From contig NC_134989.1 of NCBI RefSeq assembly GCF_050947335.1, positions 8,797,501 to 8,861,500 of the forward strand: a stretch of DNA of 64,000 nt, in the 5' to 3' direction. The notes under the pieces were generated by a model. It did no database searches and was not told the DNA's origin. It worked only from the letters and a program-made list of their open reading frames with translations. Positions within the stretch are counted from its first letter, which is position 1; the number at the start of each line of letters is the position of its first letter. This stretch comes from Megachile rotundata (Eukaryota > Arthropoda > Insecta > Hymenoptera > Megachilidae). The position numbers were made by a program, and so were the translations under genes. Positions 36,031 to 52,164 of this stretch are shown here, one piece after another.

Positions 36031-39000
36031 GGTAGATTTTTTTTTTAACTGTACTTTTGTAGCTTTCCGCTGTTTAGCCGATTGTCAAGGAGCTGATAAC
36101 GGTTGCTTACTGCTTATTAACGACACGTTTTAGTCACGCGAACTTAATTTGGAACTTTAATTATTTTAGAGTGTTAATATCGTTGGAAAGAATCTTCAGT
36201 ATTTGTAGAATGGGGAAAGTGTTGAATTTATAGTCTACAGGTTATTTTGCTAGAGGAACGTTTTAACTACTGAGGTAGAGAAATATAAAATCTGTTGAGG
36301 AATTAATCTTTATGGGTTTAAATTATAATTCCATGAAATTATAATCATAAAGCATGATTTCAGATTGAATAGTGTTTGAAATTTTTACATTTTAGCATTC
36401 AAAAATTTTGCAAACTTATACTTTGCAGATTTCACCAAAATGTTTGAAATGTTTACATTTTAGTATTCAAAAATTTTGCAAACTTATACCCTGAAGATTT
36501 CATCAAAATGTTTGAAATGTTTACATTATAATACTTAAAAATTTTGTAAACTTAAACCCTGAAGATTTCATCAAAATGTTTGAAATGTTTACATTATAAT
36601 ACTTAAAAATTTTGTAAACTTAAACCCTGAAGATTTCATCAAAATGTTTGAAATGTTTGCATTTTAGTATTCAAAAATTTTGCAATACCTAGAAAATTTC
36701 CGATATAATAATTAAAAGTAATTAAGCAAGGAAGACATCTAACATAGCCAAGTACTATATTGACAATGAAAGGCAACAAAATTGAAAACCTACGTTACAA
36801 AATTGAATCATAGAGTCTTGAATAGCTTTACAACGTTACTATACGCGTCCATTTTCGTTGTGGCAATCAACGTGTTAAAGTGTTAAGGAGAAACTACTCT
36901 GAATACGGACAAAAATTGATTGAACATCCTACAACACAATAACGAATTAAACGATATCTCAGTGTGTGTTTGTTAAAGAACGAAGTGACATTAATTACGT
37001 CCGTTTAAATATTAATTATATAAAGAGCACACTCTGTTTGAAAAGTAATGTTTTAATTATTTAAGTGCTTATTATGTTCGAACTGTATATTCGACGTGTC
37101 AACGTATTAATTACTACTATAAACATAATTATCTCTTTTTTTATACATCAGATGCAAATAACGTAAATAATCATTGGTTCAACCACCATTTTAAAAACTC
37201 GTATGTCGTGCGACTAATCACCGTGCTGCATGCAACATCCTCGTCAAAGAATATGAAGATAAAATAATAAAAAGACGCAGAAAATTGCTGCTTCTTGCAC
37301 GGAACGGATGGAGAAATTTGTACGACACGGAAGGAACTTTGTTATAAGAAAAAAGTGAATGCCCCTTGTTTCTAAACTTTGGTCTTTTACGAGACATTTC
37401 TTTAACGAACTGTGCGTGAAAATACGATGTTTTTTGCCGATAAACAGAGATTCTTGCATGCATTGCTAAGCACGTTCAACAAAGAATTTCAGGAAAATTG
37501 TATCTCACGATTGGCTATTTTATGCTCTTACACGGAATCCGTTCACTCTCTCCTGCGCGCTGAATGATCTCTCACGTTTAATGTACGAGAAAGTCGAGGC
37601 TCTTCGAAACTCGTTACGACTAGGTTTCTGCTTTGAAAAACTTTGTTCCTTGTTTTTAAAATTTTTGTCAGGTGTAGTAACAGATATATGTCTTGTACCG
37701 AAGTGATTAATTTCTCAGTCTTGTTTAAATGTTACTCTTCAGAAAATACCTTTAGAAAATTCATTATCATAAGATTTCATAAAATTTACGTATTTAAATA
37801 CTTCAAAAATTTTAAGCACCAGAATTAACAAATTTTAAAGTGTCAAACTCCTAAAATCGTAAAGTTTAGAATTTCTAAAATTCAAGAGTTATAAAACTCT
37901 GAAGTCCCAAAGCAAACCCTAATGTTTAAAAATTGAGAAATTTAGAATTGTTTATGTACCTATGTCAAAAAGCGTAAAAATCCAGCAAAGCGTGTAAAAT
38001 TAAGAGAAGTCAGAATTCTAAAGCTTAAATTGAGGAATTTGGAAGTTTTATATTCAGAAATATTCATGATCCACTGGTGATGTAGAAACCACTGGAAGAT
38101 GACATTGAAAAGAAAATGTATTATTAAAAGAAATTAAAAATCTAATACCAATCATTTCTAAAGAATTACTGATTCAACATGAAAATAATAACTTATTGTA
38201 TACAGACAAAATTTATTTTTCAAAATATATCCAGTATCACACAATAAACGGAAGCAAAGAACTTCATGCAAAGAATACAACTACTAAAATGGCGGCCTTA
38301 AATTTATTGCATGCCTCCTCAAATTAATCTCTAGATATGTAAACACTTTGATAAAATAATTAAGATTGAATCTATTCCATTTTCAAACTTTCTCTTCCTC
38401 TTTACGAACTATTATACCTTCTCCTGTACAGTCATTGAAAAAATATTTTTTCAGATGATAAATCGTTAGAGGGAAAGAAAGTTGTATAACAAAAAAGAAA
38501 TTTCTATAAAACATGAAGTTCAAATATCTCTGTCACTATCGAGAAACACGTGCGTGTAGGAAGTTGTTTCTCTTCGGAAGGCTAACACCACTTTCTAAAA
38601 CATTGCTCTTCGAATCATTTACAAATCATAGATTTTACATAAATATCAATGAAAATGAAGATGAAATGAAGATCAATGAAAAAAGTACATAAAATTTGTA
38701 GATAAGAAACAAAGGATATAAGAACAAAGGATCAGTTGAAATTTGGTTTTTGACAAATTATTCAAACGTATGCACCTGTAAATAGCGTCATGAATATTCA
38801 ATTTGAGGCTGGATAAAGATTAATATTGATGAATGTTCTTTCATGTTCTTCGATAAACAACGACACAAAGCGAAGTAAAAAGATTAAAATTAAAAGAAAT
38901 TGCTTTTCGAGTATTCTAAACGCGATTCGTAACAAAGTCGGAAACGTTACAAAAAATTAGTATACTCGCAATTTAAATCTGATCAAAATTCTTTAGCCGT

Positions 39001-40331
39001 TCTCTTGAACTGATTACCTATTCCATTGACAATTCATGCAACGAATAGTCGAAAATTGCAAATTTTCTTTGTAAATCATCCTTGAGTTTGAAGGAAAGGT
39101 GAGAAACTAGCGTGTGACTTAGTCACGTCAAATAAAAGTATTTGAAAATGCACAAACTTGCAAAATAATTCACTGTTGAGAAATATTTAAAATTGCATTG
39201 GTTTTTGAGGAATATTATGTACTATTTAACAAAGTTCATGTAAGTGACAATTATTGTTTTTTCTTTGTAAGATCAAAATTTTTGCTGAACTCTGAAATTA
39301 ATATTCACTCTTTGTTTTATTTACTCTTTGTTTCAATATACACCGATATGTAATATGATTGTATATTTGTAATTATAATTTCAAATTAATATTTCTTAGG
39401 GTCTACACCAATTATTGACAGCATAGATAACGCGGTTTTTCTAAAAGATAACTTAGAATAACGAAGCTTGTTATAACTGCTACGCGTGATGTCAAACACG
39501 CAACCGTCAGCGAGTACGTTGAAAAAATTGATCAAAAATTCACTGTACAGATTAATTATCTCGTTTATTGCGACTGTTTAGCGAAACATACTTAACGTCA
39601 CTTGGACTTAATGGAATGAACGTAATTACAGTTTTGAAAAACGTGTTTTTAAGACAAATTATTCATATAAATCAGTACTAAAAATGATCAAAGAAATGTC
39701 AAGTTTTGCAATTGTGCATATAAAAACGATTGCGGCTGTTGAAAAACTCGGATAACTATTCAAGAGTCAGCCTGAAACGTATTAGAAAGTAAAATACATA
39801 TCAAAAGAATGAAATATGTTAACAAATAAAAGTAAAATACTGTGTTTGTTCAGTAAAATGCTTTGAAGACTTTTGCTTCAAATTCAGAGTGAAAATGAAC
39901 GTCACAGAGAAGTAAATGTACATTCAAACGGGACATTTGACCCATTAAACTTTTTTTAAATCAAGCTACTTTTTAAATCCTGAGACAAAGAATTATTTTA
40001 TGTTTCACCGTTTTTAATTTTAAGTGACGAGTGTACACCGGTAGTAAAGTATCATTTGCCAGTGAAGACTGACAGGAAGTCTTCACAAACTGACAGTCAA
40101 GAAAATATTACCCGTTTCAGCCGACAACTCTAAGACTAAAATGCAATTTGTCAGTGAAAATTTTCATCTAGTCACACATCTCTGTGAACACGTGTTCTCG
40201 AGCAAACGTTTGACACCGCGTCGCTCACGCGCTATTTTCAATTACCACTTTACAATGATTTAGAACGTTCCTCTTAGTTAAGTTCTAACAATCGCGAGTG
40301 TCGATTAATGGTACATTAAGGTGATACGTAC
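36031..40331. other. no gene recognised
   Basis: AT-rich, probably intron or upstream sequence of the PAQR3-like gene. It contains the 68-bp array at 36373 and a weak AAATTC-type stretch at about 37800-38045. Short open frames have no coding character. Confidence 0.4.
36373..36690. repeat. 68-bp tandem repeat, nearly five copies
   Basis: TGTTTGAAAT starts units at 36373, 36441, 36509, 36577 and 36645, each exactly 68 bp apart, with TTTACATT, AAAAATTTTG and ACCCTGAAGATTTCA inside most units. Confidence 0.92.
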
Positions 40332-40670
40332 CATTCGACTATGGCCGGTGTCAATCTGTACGCGTTCCCCAAGCGATCCGTTTTCGAAAAAAGTGCCGAC
40401 GGATGTTGAAAATCAATCGAACGTCGATATATCCTTAAGACGGTCAGCTGGTGATAAGTGTGACACCCTGTCCCGCCGAGTGGTGTGCGAGCCGAGAACA
40501 GCACTGACACTGAATAAACCGCACCGCAACCAGACGGTCCAAAGCGCCGCTCGATAGATCGAAACACGTGCTCGTACTACGAACTAGCGATGGACTCGAC
40601 TCATTCGAACAAGTAACCGGAGCGACCGAAGCTTCATCTGGCTCTAATAAAATTGGCGGGATTTTGTTCA
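40332..40670 (-). promoter_or_regulatory. GC-richer island, possible distal 5'UTR exon of the PAQR3-like gene
   Basis: Base composition rises sharply and CpGs are common, so both strands are open in several frames. On the minus strand a good donor (GAATG|GTACGTATC) lies at the low end. A non-coding first exon spliced to the 36028 or 35940 exon would explain it. No coding product is supported. Confidence 0.3.
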
Positions 40671-40984
40671 CGGACTTTTCACTGTTTTGTAGTTTTATGG
40701 TTTATTGGTTTGTAGTTATGCTTTACTGTTCGATTCAGTAGTGAAACGGGAAGTTTTCGAGTTTCTAGATTTGCAAACTTACTAATATACAGGTTTTCTA
40801 ATTTGTCAGGTTTCAGTTCCCAAATTTAAGTTCATAAATTTTCTAATTCTTAAGTTTGTAAGTGTGCTAGTTTTGAAGTTGCAGATTTTCTTAAACTTGC
40901 AGATTTTCAAGTATTAATTTCTTAATAATCTTTGGAGACTTGTAGCTCGTATTTTGACTATTTGTTCAGGGATGCTTAATGACA

Positions 40985-41190
40985 ATTATTAATATATGAT
41001 GTACATATGATGTGCATATATTATTGTACACAACGTGTGATGTACATATGACGCACATATACTATGCACAACGTATGATGTACATATGATGTACATATAT
41101 TACTGTACACAACATATGATGTACATATATTACTGTGCACAACGTATGATGCACATATGACGTACATACATATATTACTGTACAAAACGT
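40985..41190. repeat. ATGATGTACATATGATGTAC minisatellite
   Basis: Repeated blocks of GTATGATGTACATATGATG and TATATTACTGTACACAAC with variants, roughly 45-65 bp each. Confidence 0.75.
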
Positions 41191-43521
41191 ATGATAAAAC
41201 ATTCTTTTAATGACAGCAATAAAATGACCTTAAATCAGCAGTTGCTCCAACAAATTTTTGCTGAGAAGATAAATCAATAAAAATCTTTAGGATGCAATAA
41301 ATAAAATTACACGTTCCAATAACAGATCAATAACTCCAAATATAAGCGATTATTTCCTCCCATTGATATTGTGTTTACCTGAATTATAGTTTCATACCAT
41401 TCCAAGCATCCTAGTAATGCTATAATGATAATCTCAGAAAAGTCTGCGCAATGTTTATAAAACGTATTATATAACTATTAATTACTTCCTACGTATGTAA
41501 TATACATAACCGTAATTACTATGAATGCAGTACTTCTCCAAGAATTGTAATTCATTCTTAAAGTTTTATCGCATTAATACAATTACATCGAACTTGTTTC
41601 ATTACCCACGGTTTGTACAAAAGATAAATACTTTTTATTTAGGTATCACAAACACGATAAGTCTTTGTGAGAACTAAAATTAATTTCGGCAGTCTTATCT
41701 CAGTAGCTACTTTATACTACTTTCGTAACATTTACATATTTGAGTTTCCGTAAACAGGAAAGATTAATATTCGCACTTCATGAAAGATTAATACTCTTTT
41801 TTTAGATATTATGGAGTAAATTTTTTTCTTGTGAACTGCTTTTAATTCTGCCATTTTCAATTTGCTACTTAGGTAGATTAGATTGAATTTTTTACACTTT
41901 TATACTACTTACGTAGGATTTTAGTGTGGCTACTTTTTATTTGAGCTTAATGCAGTTATTTAATGTGATTGTGTATGTAATTTCTTATCCTTATTCGATC
42001 TTGAAACTTGTACGTATTTTATAAGTAATGAACATAATGAGTCTTTCAGTAATTAACATTATTATGGCCTGATTACTTTATATAATATTTATATCATTCA
42101 ATTGCATTTTTAAATAAAAATAAATGCTCTATTTAACTAGCGTGAATTGTTATTAATTTTTGATTATTTTTCTCAAAAAATACAAGAGATTTTCTCAAAA
42201 GACAAGAAATGTTTTTAATAATGTCAGTAATTATGAAATGTGCTATTTATTTATGTTTTACAAAATATCAGAATTTCATAATATATGCTATATAATACAA
42301 TGTATTATTTTATTTAGCATATTTGCAACACAACATTGGTTTAAATTAAACATTTCTACGTTATTATACAATTGCCTTATTTAGATTTAATATATGTATT
42401 TTTATAATATACATTTCTAATTTAGAGAATCAATATTTTTTATTTACTTTTAATATATGAATCCGATAAATCTTTTTATGAACGAATATTCATTACTTTT
42501 ATCGTGGTATCTGGTTATTTCGTACCATGTACCTGGAATTCATAAAAAAAGGAATGTTCTTTCTTTAGCCACTGTTATTATATTGTGCAATCCATGAATC
42601 ATTTTGTACACAAAGTACTGCACTGACACAGAACAAAGTAGTCCAACCATTCTCAAACAATCAGTATAAAATTATTGAACAGTAATTGGTTATTAGTACA
42701 AAATTATACTATAAAATGGACTAAAAAATGTAAATTCCCATGATTTCTTACGAGTAAGCTAATTTCTAAGAATATACCTTCTGAAGAAATAAAAAATAAT
42801 TGACTTCATTTTAATTTAAGAACTCGTACATTGTTAAAATATTATTACTTCTCACACATTATATATTTTACTTATGCACCTATTATTTTTATCTATAGTG
42901 TCAGTCTCAAATCATTATGCGATATATTACTGTGTTAGATCGACGTGCGTTGTATACTGTTAGATTGCCATAAATTATGCAGCTACTCCTTAAATTGCCG
43001 CATATTAAATTACTACGCATTGTTAGATCACTGGGTGTACATATAGTTACACTTTATATAGCCACGTGTTTTACACTTATGCATCATATGTTAGATTATC
43101 GTATATCGACTTGCGTTTTATAGTCATGCAATATATCACCATACATTAAGTACTCCGAGAAAAGGAGATCCACCTGCTAATTAAATACACGAATGATTTT
43201 AATCCTACGCTCAAAATAAATAAAACTAATTCAGATAATATCAATTGCATTGCACCTATATTCTACTAAACTCGATAAAATTATGTCTCATAAAATGTTG
43301 CCGAATTAGCTTTCAAAAGATTTATGAAAAATTAGAAACCGTTACAAGTTTCCTAATGTTGAGTATTAACCGAATAATTAAGCGAATATTACTGGACCGA
43401 GGAATTTGCAGATAGTGCCAGCTTTCTATTCTTTTCACGTTAAGATGCTAGATAGGAAGATCCTTGGTATACAGTACATTCCATTGTTACATGTACAAAA
43501 ATGACAAAGACGTACTTAATA
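41191..43521. other. no gene recognised
   Basis: AT-rich intergenic sequence up to the mariner insertion. Only short open frames without coding character. Confidence 0.4.
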
Positions 43522-44437
43522 CAGGGTTTGTCCAATAAGTATCCGGACTGATTTTTTTCTGCTAGTTTGGTAGATCAGGGAGCAATCTCTATTAGCTAGA
43601 TCGATGCGGAAAGTTGTTATGTATAATAAAAATCTAGATTCATTTGTTTTCCACCATTTGTTTCGTTTATATCGTGCTTGAAGTGGAAGCGTATTTAACG
43701 TTCGCGTCGAGATTGAAGATGCAACGAAACATCGAGCAGCGTTGTGTGATTAAATTTTGCGTTAAGCTAAATAAATCTGCTACGGAGACATTTAATATGA
43801 TTCGTCAGGCCTACAAGGATGATTCCATGTCCAGAACGAGTGTTTTTGAGTGGCACAAAAATTTCAAAGATGGCCGTGAAGACGTTGAAAACGAGCAACG
43901 CGTTGGACGACCGTCGTCGTCCCGATCCGATACGAATGTCGACAAAGTGCGGGAAATTTTGAATTCCGATCGCCGTTTAAGCATTCGTTTAATTGCACAG
44001 GAATTAAATTTAACGAAATCCATTGTTCATTCAATCGTAACCGACGATTTGCAAATGCACCATCACGACAACGCGCCGAGTCACACGTCGTTAATTGTGA
44101 GACAGATACTGACGAAGCATAACATCACAACACTACCCCAACCACCCTACAGTCCAGATATGGCACCCTCTGATTTTTTTCTGTTCCCTCGCATTAAAAG
44201 AAACCTTAAAGGACATCGTTTCGGGACGATTGAGGCGGTTCAAGCGGCTTCGACGGAGTGCCTGAACAGTCTTACGCTTGCCGACTTCCAGGAAGCGTAT
44301 AAACAATGGAAAACCCGCTGGCAACGGTGTATTGATGCAGGAGGGGCATACTTTGAAGATTATTAACTCAATGTACGTATATCTTCAACGCACTTCATTT
44401 TAGGACATCAATCCGGATACTTATTGGACAAACCCTG
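43522..44437 (+). mobile_element. internally deleted mariner element
   Basis: The terminal inverted repeats CAGGGTTTGTCCAATAAGTA and TCCGGACTGAT (left) match the reverse complement of the right end with about one mismatch in 30. TA duplications flank the element at 43520-43521 and 44438-44439. The length of 916 bp is shorter than the usual 1.3 kb, fitting an internal loss of about 0.4 kb within the transposase gene. The well-kept ends suggest a fairly recent insertion. Confidence 0.95.
43719..44366 (+). pseudogene. mariner transposase with an in-frame central deletion (215 aa)
   Basis: The start at 43719 (MQRNIEQRCVIKFCVKLNK) matches the usual mariner N-terminus; the frame is open from 43644. 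Present are the paired helix-turn-helix DNA-binding region (ATETFNMIRQAYKDDSMSRT, FEWHKNFKDGRE), the GRPSSSRSD linker and the second helix-turn-helix (LSIRLIAQELNLTKSIVHSI). The sequence then jumps from VTDDL to QMHHHDNAPSH, so the first catalytic aspartate and roughly 130 residues are missing. The second and third aspartates remain in HHDNAPSH and SPDMAPSD, 34 residues apart, the mariner D,D34D spacing. It cannot cut DNA, but the frame is intact, so a DNA-binding product is possible. Confidence 0.9.
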
Positions 44438-45252
44438 TATTAAAGACTGCATTATCATAATTGATTGTATTGAACACAATACCGAAAAAATGAATATCAT
44501 TTCTACAGAAATTGAAATAACGTAAGTAGAACGCACGCACCTTGACGACCTACATGCATATGTATTTTATATACGCAGTATCCCCGTTTTGTGAATAAAA
44601 ATAAAATCAGTAAAATGACGAATTGATGATTCTTATTAAACGAATTTTTAGTTATGTTGAACGAAGGTAAAAATCTTCGAAACAAGCAGAAGTGATTTTT
44701 TACTCTCATTTATTATTTTGTATGTGTAACAGCATTTTTTAATTAAGCTTGAATAAATTACGACGAAATAAATTGCTTGAGAAAATGTTAATATCTGTGT
44801 CATAATATCCTTAGTATGTCAAGAAGTAATTAAATCGTCACTGTTTTGTCATTAATATCGATATAAAGTTGCTCATTATAATCTTTAGAGATCCCCAGCA
44901 TAAATGGGAATAATTAATAATTTAAGCTGGTTCTGCATTGTTAAAAAATTCAGAAATTTAGATATTTAGAATTTTAAAAAATTAGAAATGTATTCTCAAA
45001 TTATTAGGTTTGTACAACTTTTTAAAATTAGAAAAGCAATGAATGAATTTCAAATTTTCATTCGTTTCAAAACTTCCAGTGCAATAATATTGCAAATTTG
45101 AATATCTATTACGTCAATAATCTTAGTCCATTTTGAACTAAATTAAGATGATCAGATAATTGTTAATTACAAAGATAAATTGTGTAGATATTTAGTTTCC
45201 AAATTAATTGATCAGGCGAGGATACGCTTATCTCCATCGCTGAATATGCTAC

Positions 45253-45411
45253 CTCAGCAAGTTTCTGCCAACACTGCAGTAAAATACAACGGTCAAGAGC
45301 GACCAGGGCAAAAGGGGGAAAGCCTTTGCCACTTTCACCGTTCCTCTTCTTTTTTAACATATCGTAAGCTTCCACATTTGACTCAACAACAGTTTCGTCC
45401 TTCGTGAAAGT
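45253..45411 (-). CDS. possible isolated 53-codon exon, unrecognised
   Basis: On the minus strand an acceptor (TCTTTATTAG) and a donor (CTTGCTGAG|GTAGCA) enclose 159 bp, open in phase 0 at both ends: TFTKDETVVESNVEAYDMLK, then KKRNGESGKGFPPFALVALD and RCILLQCWQKLAE. Composition is more protein-like than the surroundings and base composition is higher in GC. No neighbouring exon was found. It may be an exon of a gene with long introns, a gene relic or chance. Confidence 0.28.
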
Positions 45412-46713
45412 CTAATAAAGACATCTGCTGGTTCACTCGCGTACCTCGGACTTCTAATTATACAAAGATATTTTATTTGTTCCAAGTTCACTGTCTGTGA
45501 ATGGACTATAGATGGTAAAACTTTGGATCAATCAACTATATACCGAGGACAATGATTTCACCTTAAAAGTTTCATAAACAGCTAAGAAATTTATGAAAGG
45601 AGGTATAGAAAATTATACTCATTGTTACATGAGTTGAGAACTTTATTTTGTCAAAGATTTTGTTTTAGAAATTTAAATAATTTTATGACAATGGAAGAAA
45701 ATATTTGTTAAAAAGTGTTCGAATATTGAGAAAAGAAGAAACAATCACAGTAGTAAAATTTAGGTCCAAGTAGAATTTGAAATAGATCGAACAATATGAT
45801 ATTTTGCTATTCAGCAGTGATTTCGGTAACAAATGATTAAAAATTAAGATGCTAGGTTTTATCGTCATATGGAATTTATTATATAAAGGGCTAATGCTAA
45901 AATAATAATTAATTATAATATATGTATATATACATATCCATGTACGTATGTATATATACATATATATAATAATAATTACACATGAGATGTGATAATAATA
46001 ATTAATTACACATGAGTAGTTTCCTTCTAATAGAGATGAACGATGATTCACTTTCGGGGTTGGGGGCAAATATTTAAATACCTGATTTGCCGCGTGTTTA
46101 CTCGTAATTAAATTACAGCAGTATACGTTCGTACGAGACAAAATCGACATTAACAAGTGGTATACCATATTACATACTAATCGATTTGTCTTCTCTAGGC
46201 TTCGTACTCGCTCTGCGTTTGCCATACTTTTTAAGCACCGATTTACAATCGAGACGTTGATCGTTTACACACTTTACACCATTCGCAAGACAAAATCGTT
46301 TACTTACTCTCTAATTAAGTGATCATCTTTACGATGTCTCGGATTTTAAACATTATCTAGGATTAGAAGCCGAAACACTGCCAGCACCGGCAAAGGGGTG
46401 CATCGTTTCTAGATTAATTTAAACAAACTAACAATGAACGACACGTTGTGTACCAACGTGTTCTTCCATCATGTAAAAATTATTATTAGGTAGATTTTTT
46501 TTGGGAAATAATTTCGAATCTTATTGCAGTCCTTTGCAGCCACAATATACACATATGAAAAATATATAGCATTGAAAACGTATCACGGTATTAGTAAGAC
46601 TAAACTCTATTTAATGGTCATTTTATTTGAAGAGTTTTATAACATTAGTTTATACGAATAGTATGTACTTATATTGTGGGTGGAAAGGAAACTTAAGATA
46701 TGTACTAAACAAC

Positions 46714-46752
<39 letters not shown>

Positions 46753-47608
46753 TTATCGCTTAAAGAAAAATTTACACGCAAAACAATAGTAAACGCACTG
46801 ATTCGAGTAAAACATAGTGACGATCGAACTTTTAATTCGTAAGGTACGACGCATGACTTTATCGATAATATAATGACGCATTATTAATAAAATGAATTTA
46901 GAGTTTTACAAATTCACTGATAAGCTTTTGGGGCTCATTGAGATATTTTGTATCTAATTCATGACGCGTTTTACGTAAGAATTCAAACAAAATGTACTTC
47001 GCACTCATCATTTATCGATAAATAGTGACACCGATCACTACACTTTTCTTATATGCAAACAAAGCTAGATGATGTTAAGATTCGCGACCTTAAAAACTTG
47101 TGGATGTATTTGATTCAATTAGGATCGTACAAGTCCGTGAACGGCAGGTACCTTATGTCCCGGTCGGTTATGTTGCTAAAAGTTTCTATTTGTTTGTATA
47201 CTATAAGTTATCTGAAGCTGTATAGTCCAATTTATCGATTAATGATATGCATAATTAAACTACTACACACACACAGGAACCAAACCAGAAATTTCGAGTT
47301 ACTCGTAGAATTTGTTAGATAGGTAAGGAATTTTAATAATTGAACAAAACATACAGGTATATTTTCAGTAGTATTTATATATAGCCCAGTCTTACAAAAA
47401 AGTGACCGCATCGTTCCAAGGGACGGGCAAACATTGCTCATTTGCGTTAAAACTAACAATTGGTGTGCTGTCAGTTCAAGGTTTTCATTTCACTGAGAAA
47501 GTAGGTATATATAATTACGGTATAATAAGCACAATGATTAGAAATTAAACTATTAAATTCAAATACAAATCCTACTTTCACTCTCCTATATTTTACTTCC
47601 ATTTTTTT
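45412..47608. other. no gene recognised
   Basis: AT-rich. It includes TATATACATA-type simple sequence at about 45914-45975 and an AAT microsatellite at 46708-46750. Open frames here (for example minus 45683-46225) contain simple-sequence translation and no known domain. Confidence 0.4.
46708..46750. repeat. AAT microsatellite
   Basis: About 13 AAT/AAC units. Confidence 0.9.
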
Positions 47609-47614
47609 TTTATT
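47609..47614 (-). terminator. candidate polyadenylation signal of effete
   Basis: AATAAA on the gene strand, about 310 bp beyond the stop codon. A TA-rich run follows on the plus side at about 47656. Confidence 0.4.
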
Positions 47615-47923
47615 TATGAAAATCAAAGCGGACATGTTTCTTTTTTTCCTGATTTATATATATATATATAATGTTATGTGACCACCTTTCAAATTGCCTC
47701 AATTGCCATTGTGGCAACGTCTCAATATTCGCAGGCCTCTCGGGACGAAGGGAACTTCAGATCGATCGCGTTTCTCTGAGCATTCTCCGAGCCCGAGTAC
47801 TGGCTTAAGTTTAAAAGTAGACGAGCCATAGCTAATTTCAATCGGTGCTGATGCATAAGTGGCAATAGGCTGGGGCTGCTTGTTGGTGGCTTTTAGATGT
47901 TGAAGTCAGCAGAGATTGGCGCA

Positions 47924-50795
<2,872 letters not shown>

Positions 50796-52164
50796 TTGTT
50801 GAACTGTGTGTTGATATTAACCGGCTGAAAACCAGACAGCGATACCCGCTAGCCGAAGATCTTTGATTAGGGATTGCAAGATGGCTGCCTTCTAAACGTA
50901 GTCTTACTACGATGGTCAAACCAAAATCCGTCAACTATTCTTGTACAACCTCTTTCACCTTCGGATAAAGCATTCTTAATCACATCTACGACTATTTTAA
51001 CAGATTAATTTTATAACGCAAACATTTCAACGAAAAATAATACCTCCGTAATTTTTCTTACATCTTTTGTTGCAAAATTAAGTCAAAGTCTTTACGGATT
51101 TCCTTTTATCGGCAACTAGTGGATTTTTAACATTATACCATCATTTCTCGGTAGATGTCGTGATGAAAGATGTAAATGATTGGCCAATATGAATGATTAA
51201 AACAAATTCTTTTTATATATGTCTATTATGTATACAGGGTGTTAAGAAAAGGTTTATGTATTAAAGAACAAGTGGGTTGAAAAATGACTACAATTGAAGT
51301 TCTACATTTTATTAAATGCAACAAAGATGTCACGGTCAAAGTCAGTTTTATATATTTAAACATTACGAAGGTAATTATCTTTTACACATTGTGAAGTTGC
51401 AACAAAACTATCTACAATGATTAAAGATTTTTTTGTAGTTTCATTGTTACAATCAGTACAGGGTTTTTCATAACATGTGGACCCACTTCAAGAGGGGACT
51501 CAAACAATGGAAAACATATGTCCGATTTGACCTTGTTTCAGAGTTATCACCACTTTTGTGCTTCAATAATCTCTGACAACTTATCTTCAGAAGGTGTTTG
51601 AAATATCTTCGGTTAAAAAAACTGAATGCATTATTATTTTAATCTTCCACGTCCGATAATAAATCTTTGCACTCAAGGTCAGTCAAGTCGCTTTTTCACA
51701 TTGAATAAAAAATACGAGCTTGATTGCATCTATTTTTCCATCGATTTCCTCAAGTACGTTGAAAAGGAGATACCAATTTAAATCAGTTCGTTAATATTCA
51801 TTTGCAAAAGTCATATCTCAGTAAACGGAGTACATATAAAAATATAAAAAAAATTAATAACTTTACTGATAAATGAAGTTGCTTTACTGATTTATTTAAT
51901 TTTTATTTTAAAACATAAAATACTTATTTCAATACAATGACGTTATTTAACAGAATCAAAATTGAAGAACCTCCAAGAAATTTCGCAATAACTTTATTAC
52001 TCGACATATTTACTACATCGATCCCAAAGAAATATTCAAATTATGTCTTGAACATATTTACAATGTAGATAGTAAAACAAAACAAATTCAAATAGTAAAG
52101 GTTAGACAATTCAGAAAATTGATAAGTATACTACAACGATAATTTAGGGTTTACACCTGCAAAT
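50796..52164. other. divergent intergenic region between effete and the PW-motif gene
   Basis: It holds the effete promoter side and the 5' side of the plus-strand gene. Transposon-end-like motifs ATACAGGGTGTTAAG (about 51234) and TACAGGGTTTTTCAT (about 51460) occur in the same orientation, so they do not form one element. No gene was seen. Confidence 0.45.

Noticed and set aside
40316..40671. Overlapping open frames on both strands
   Set aside because: GC-rich island lowers stop frequency; no recognisable protein.
45683..46225. 180-codon minus-strand frame
   Set aside because: A large part is translation of TATATA-type simple sequence; no domain recognised and no clear splice structure.
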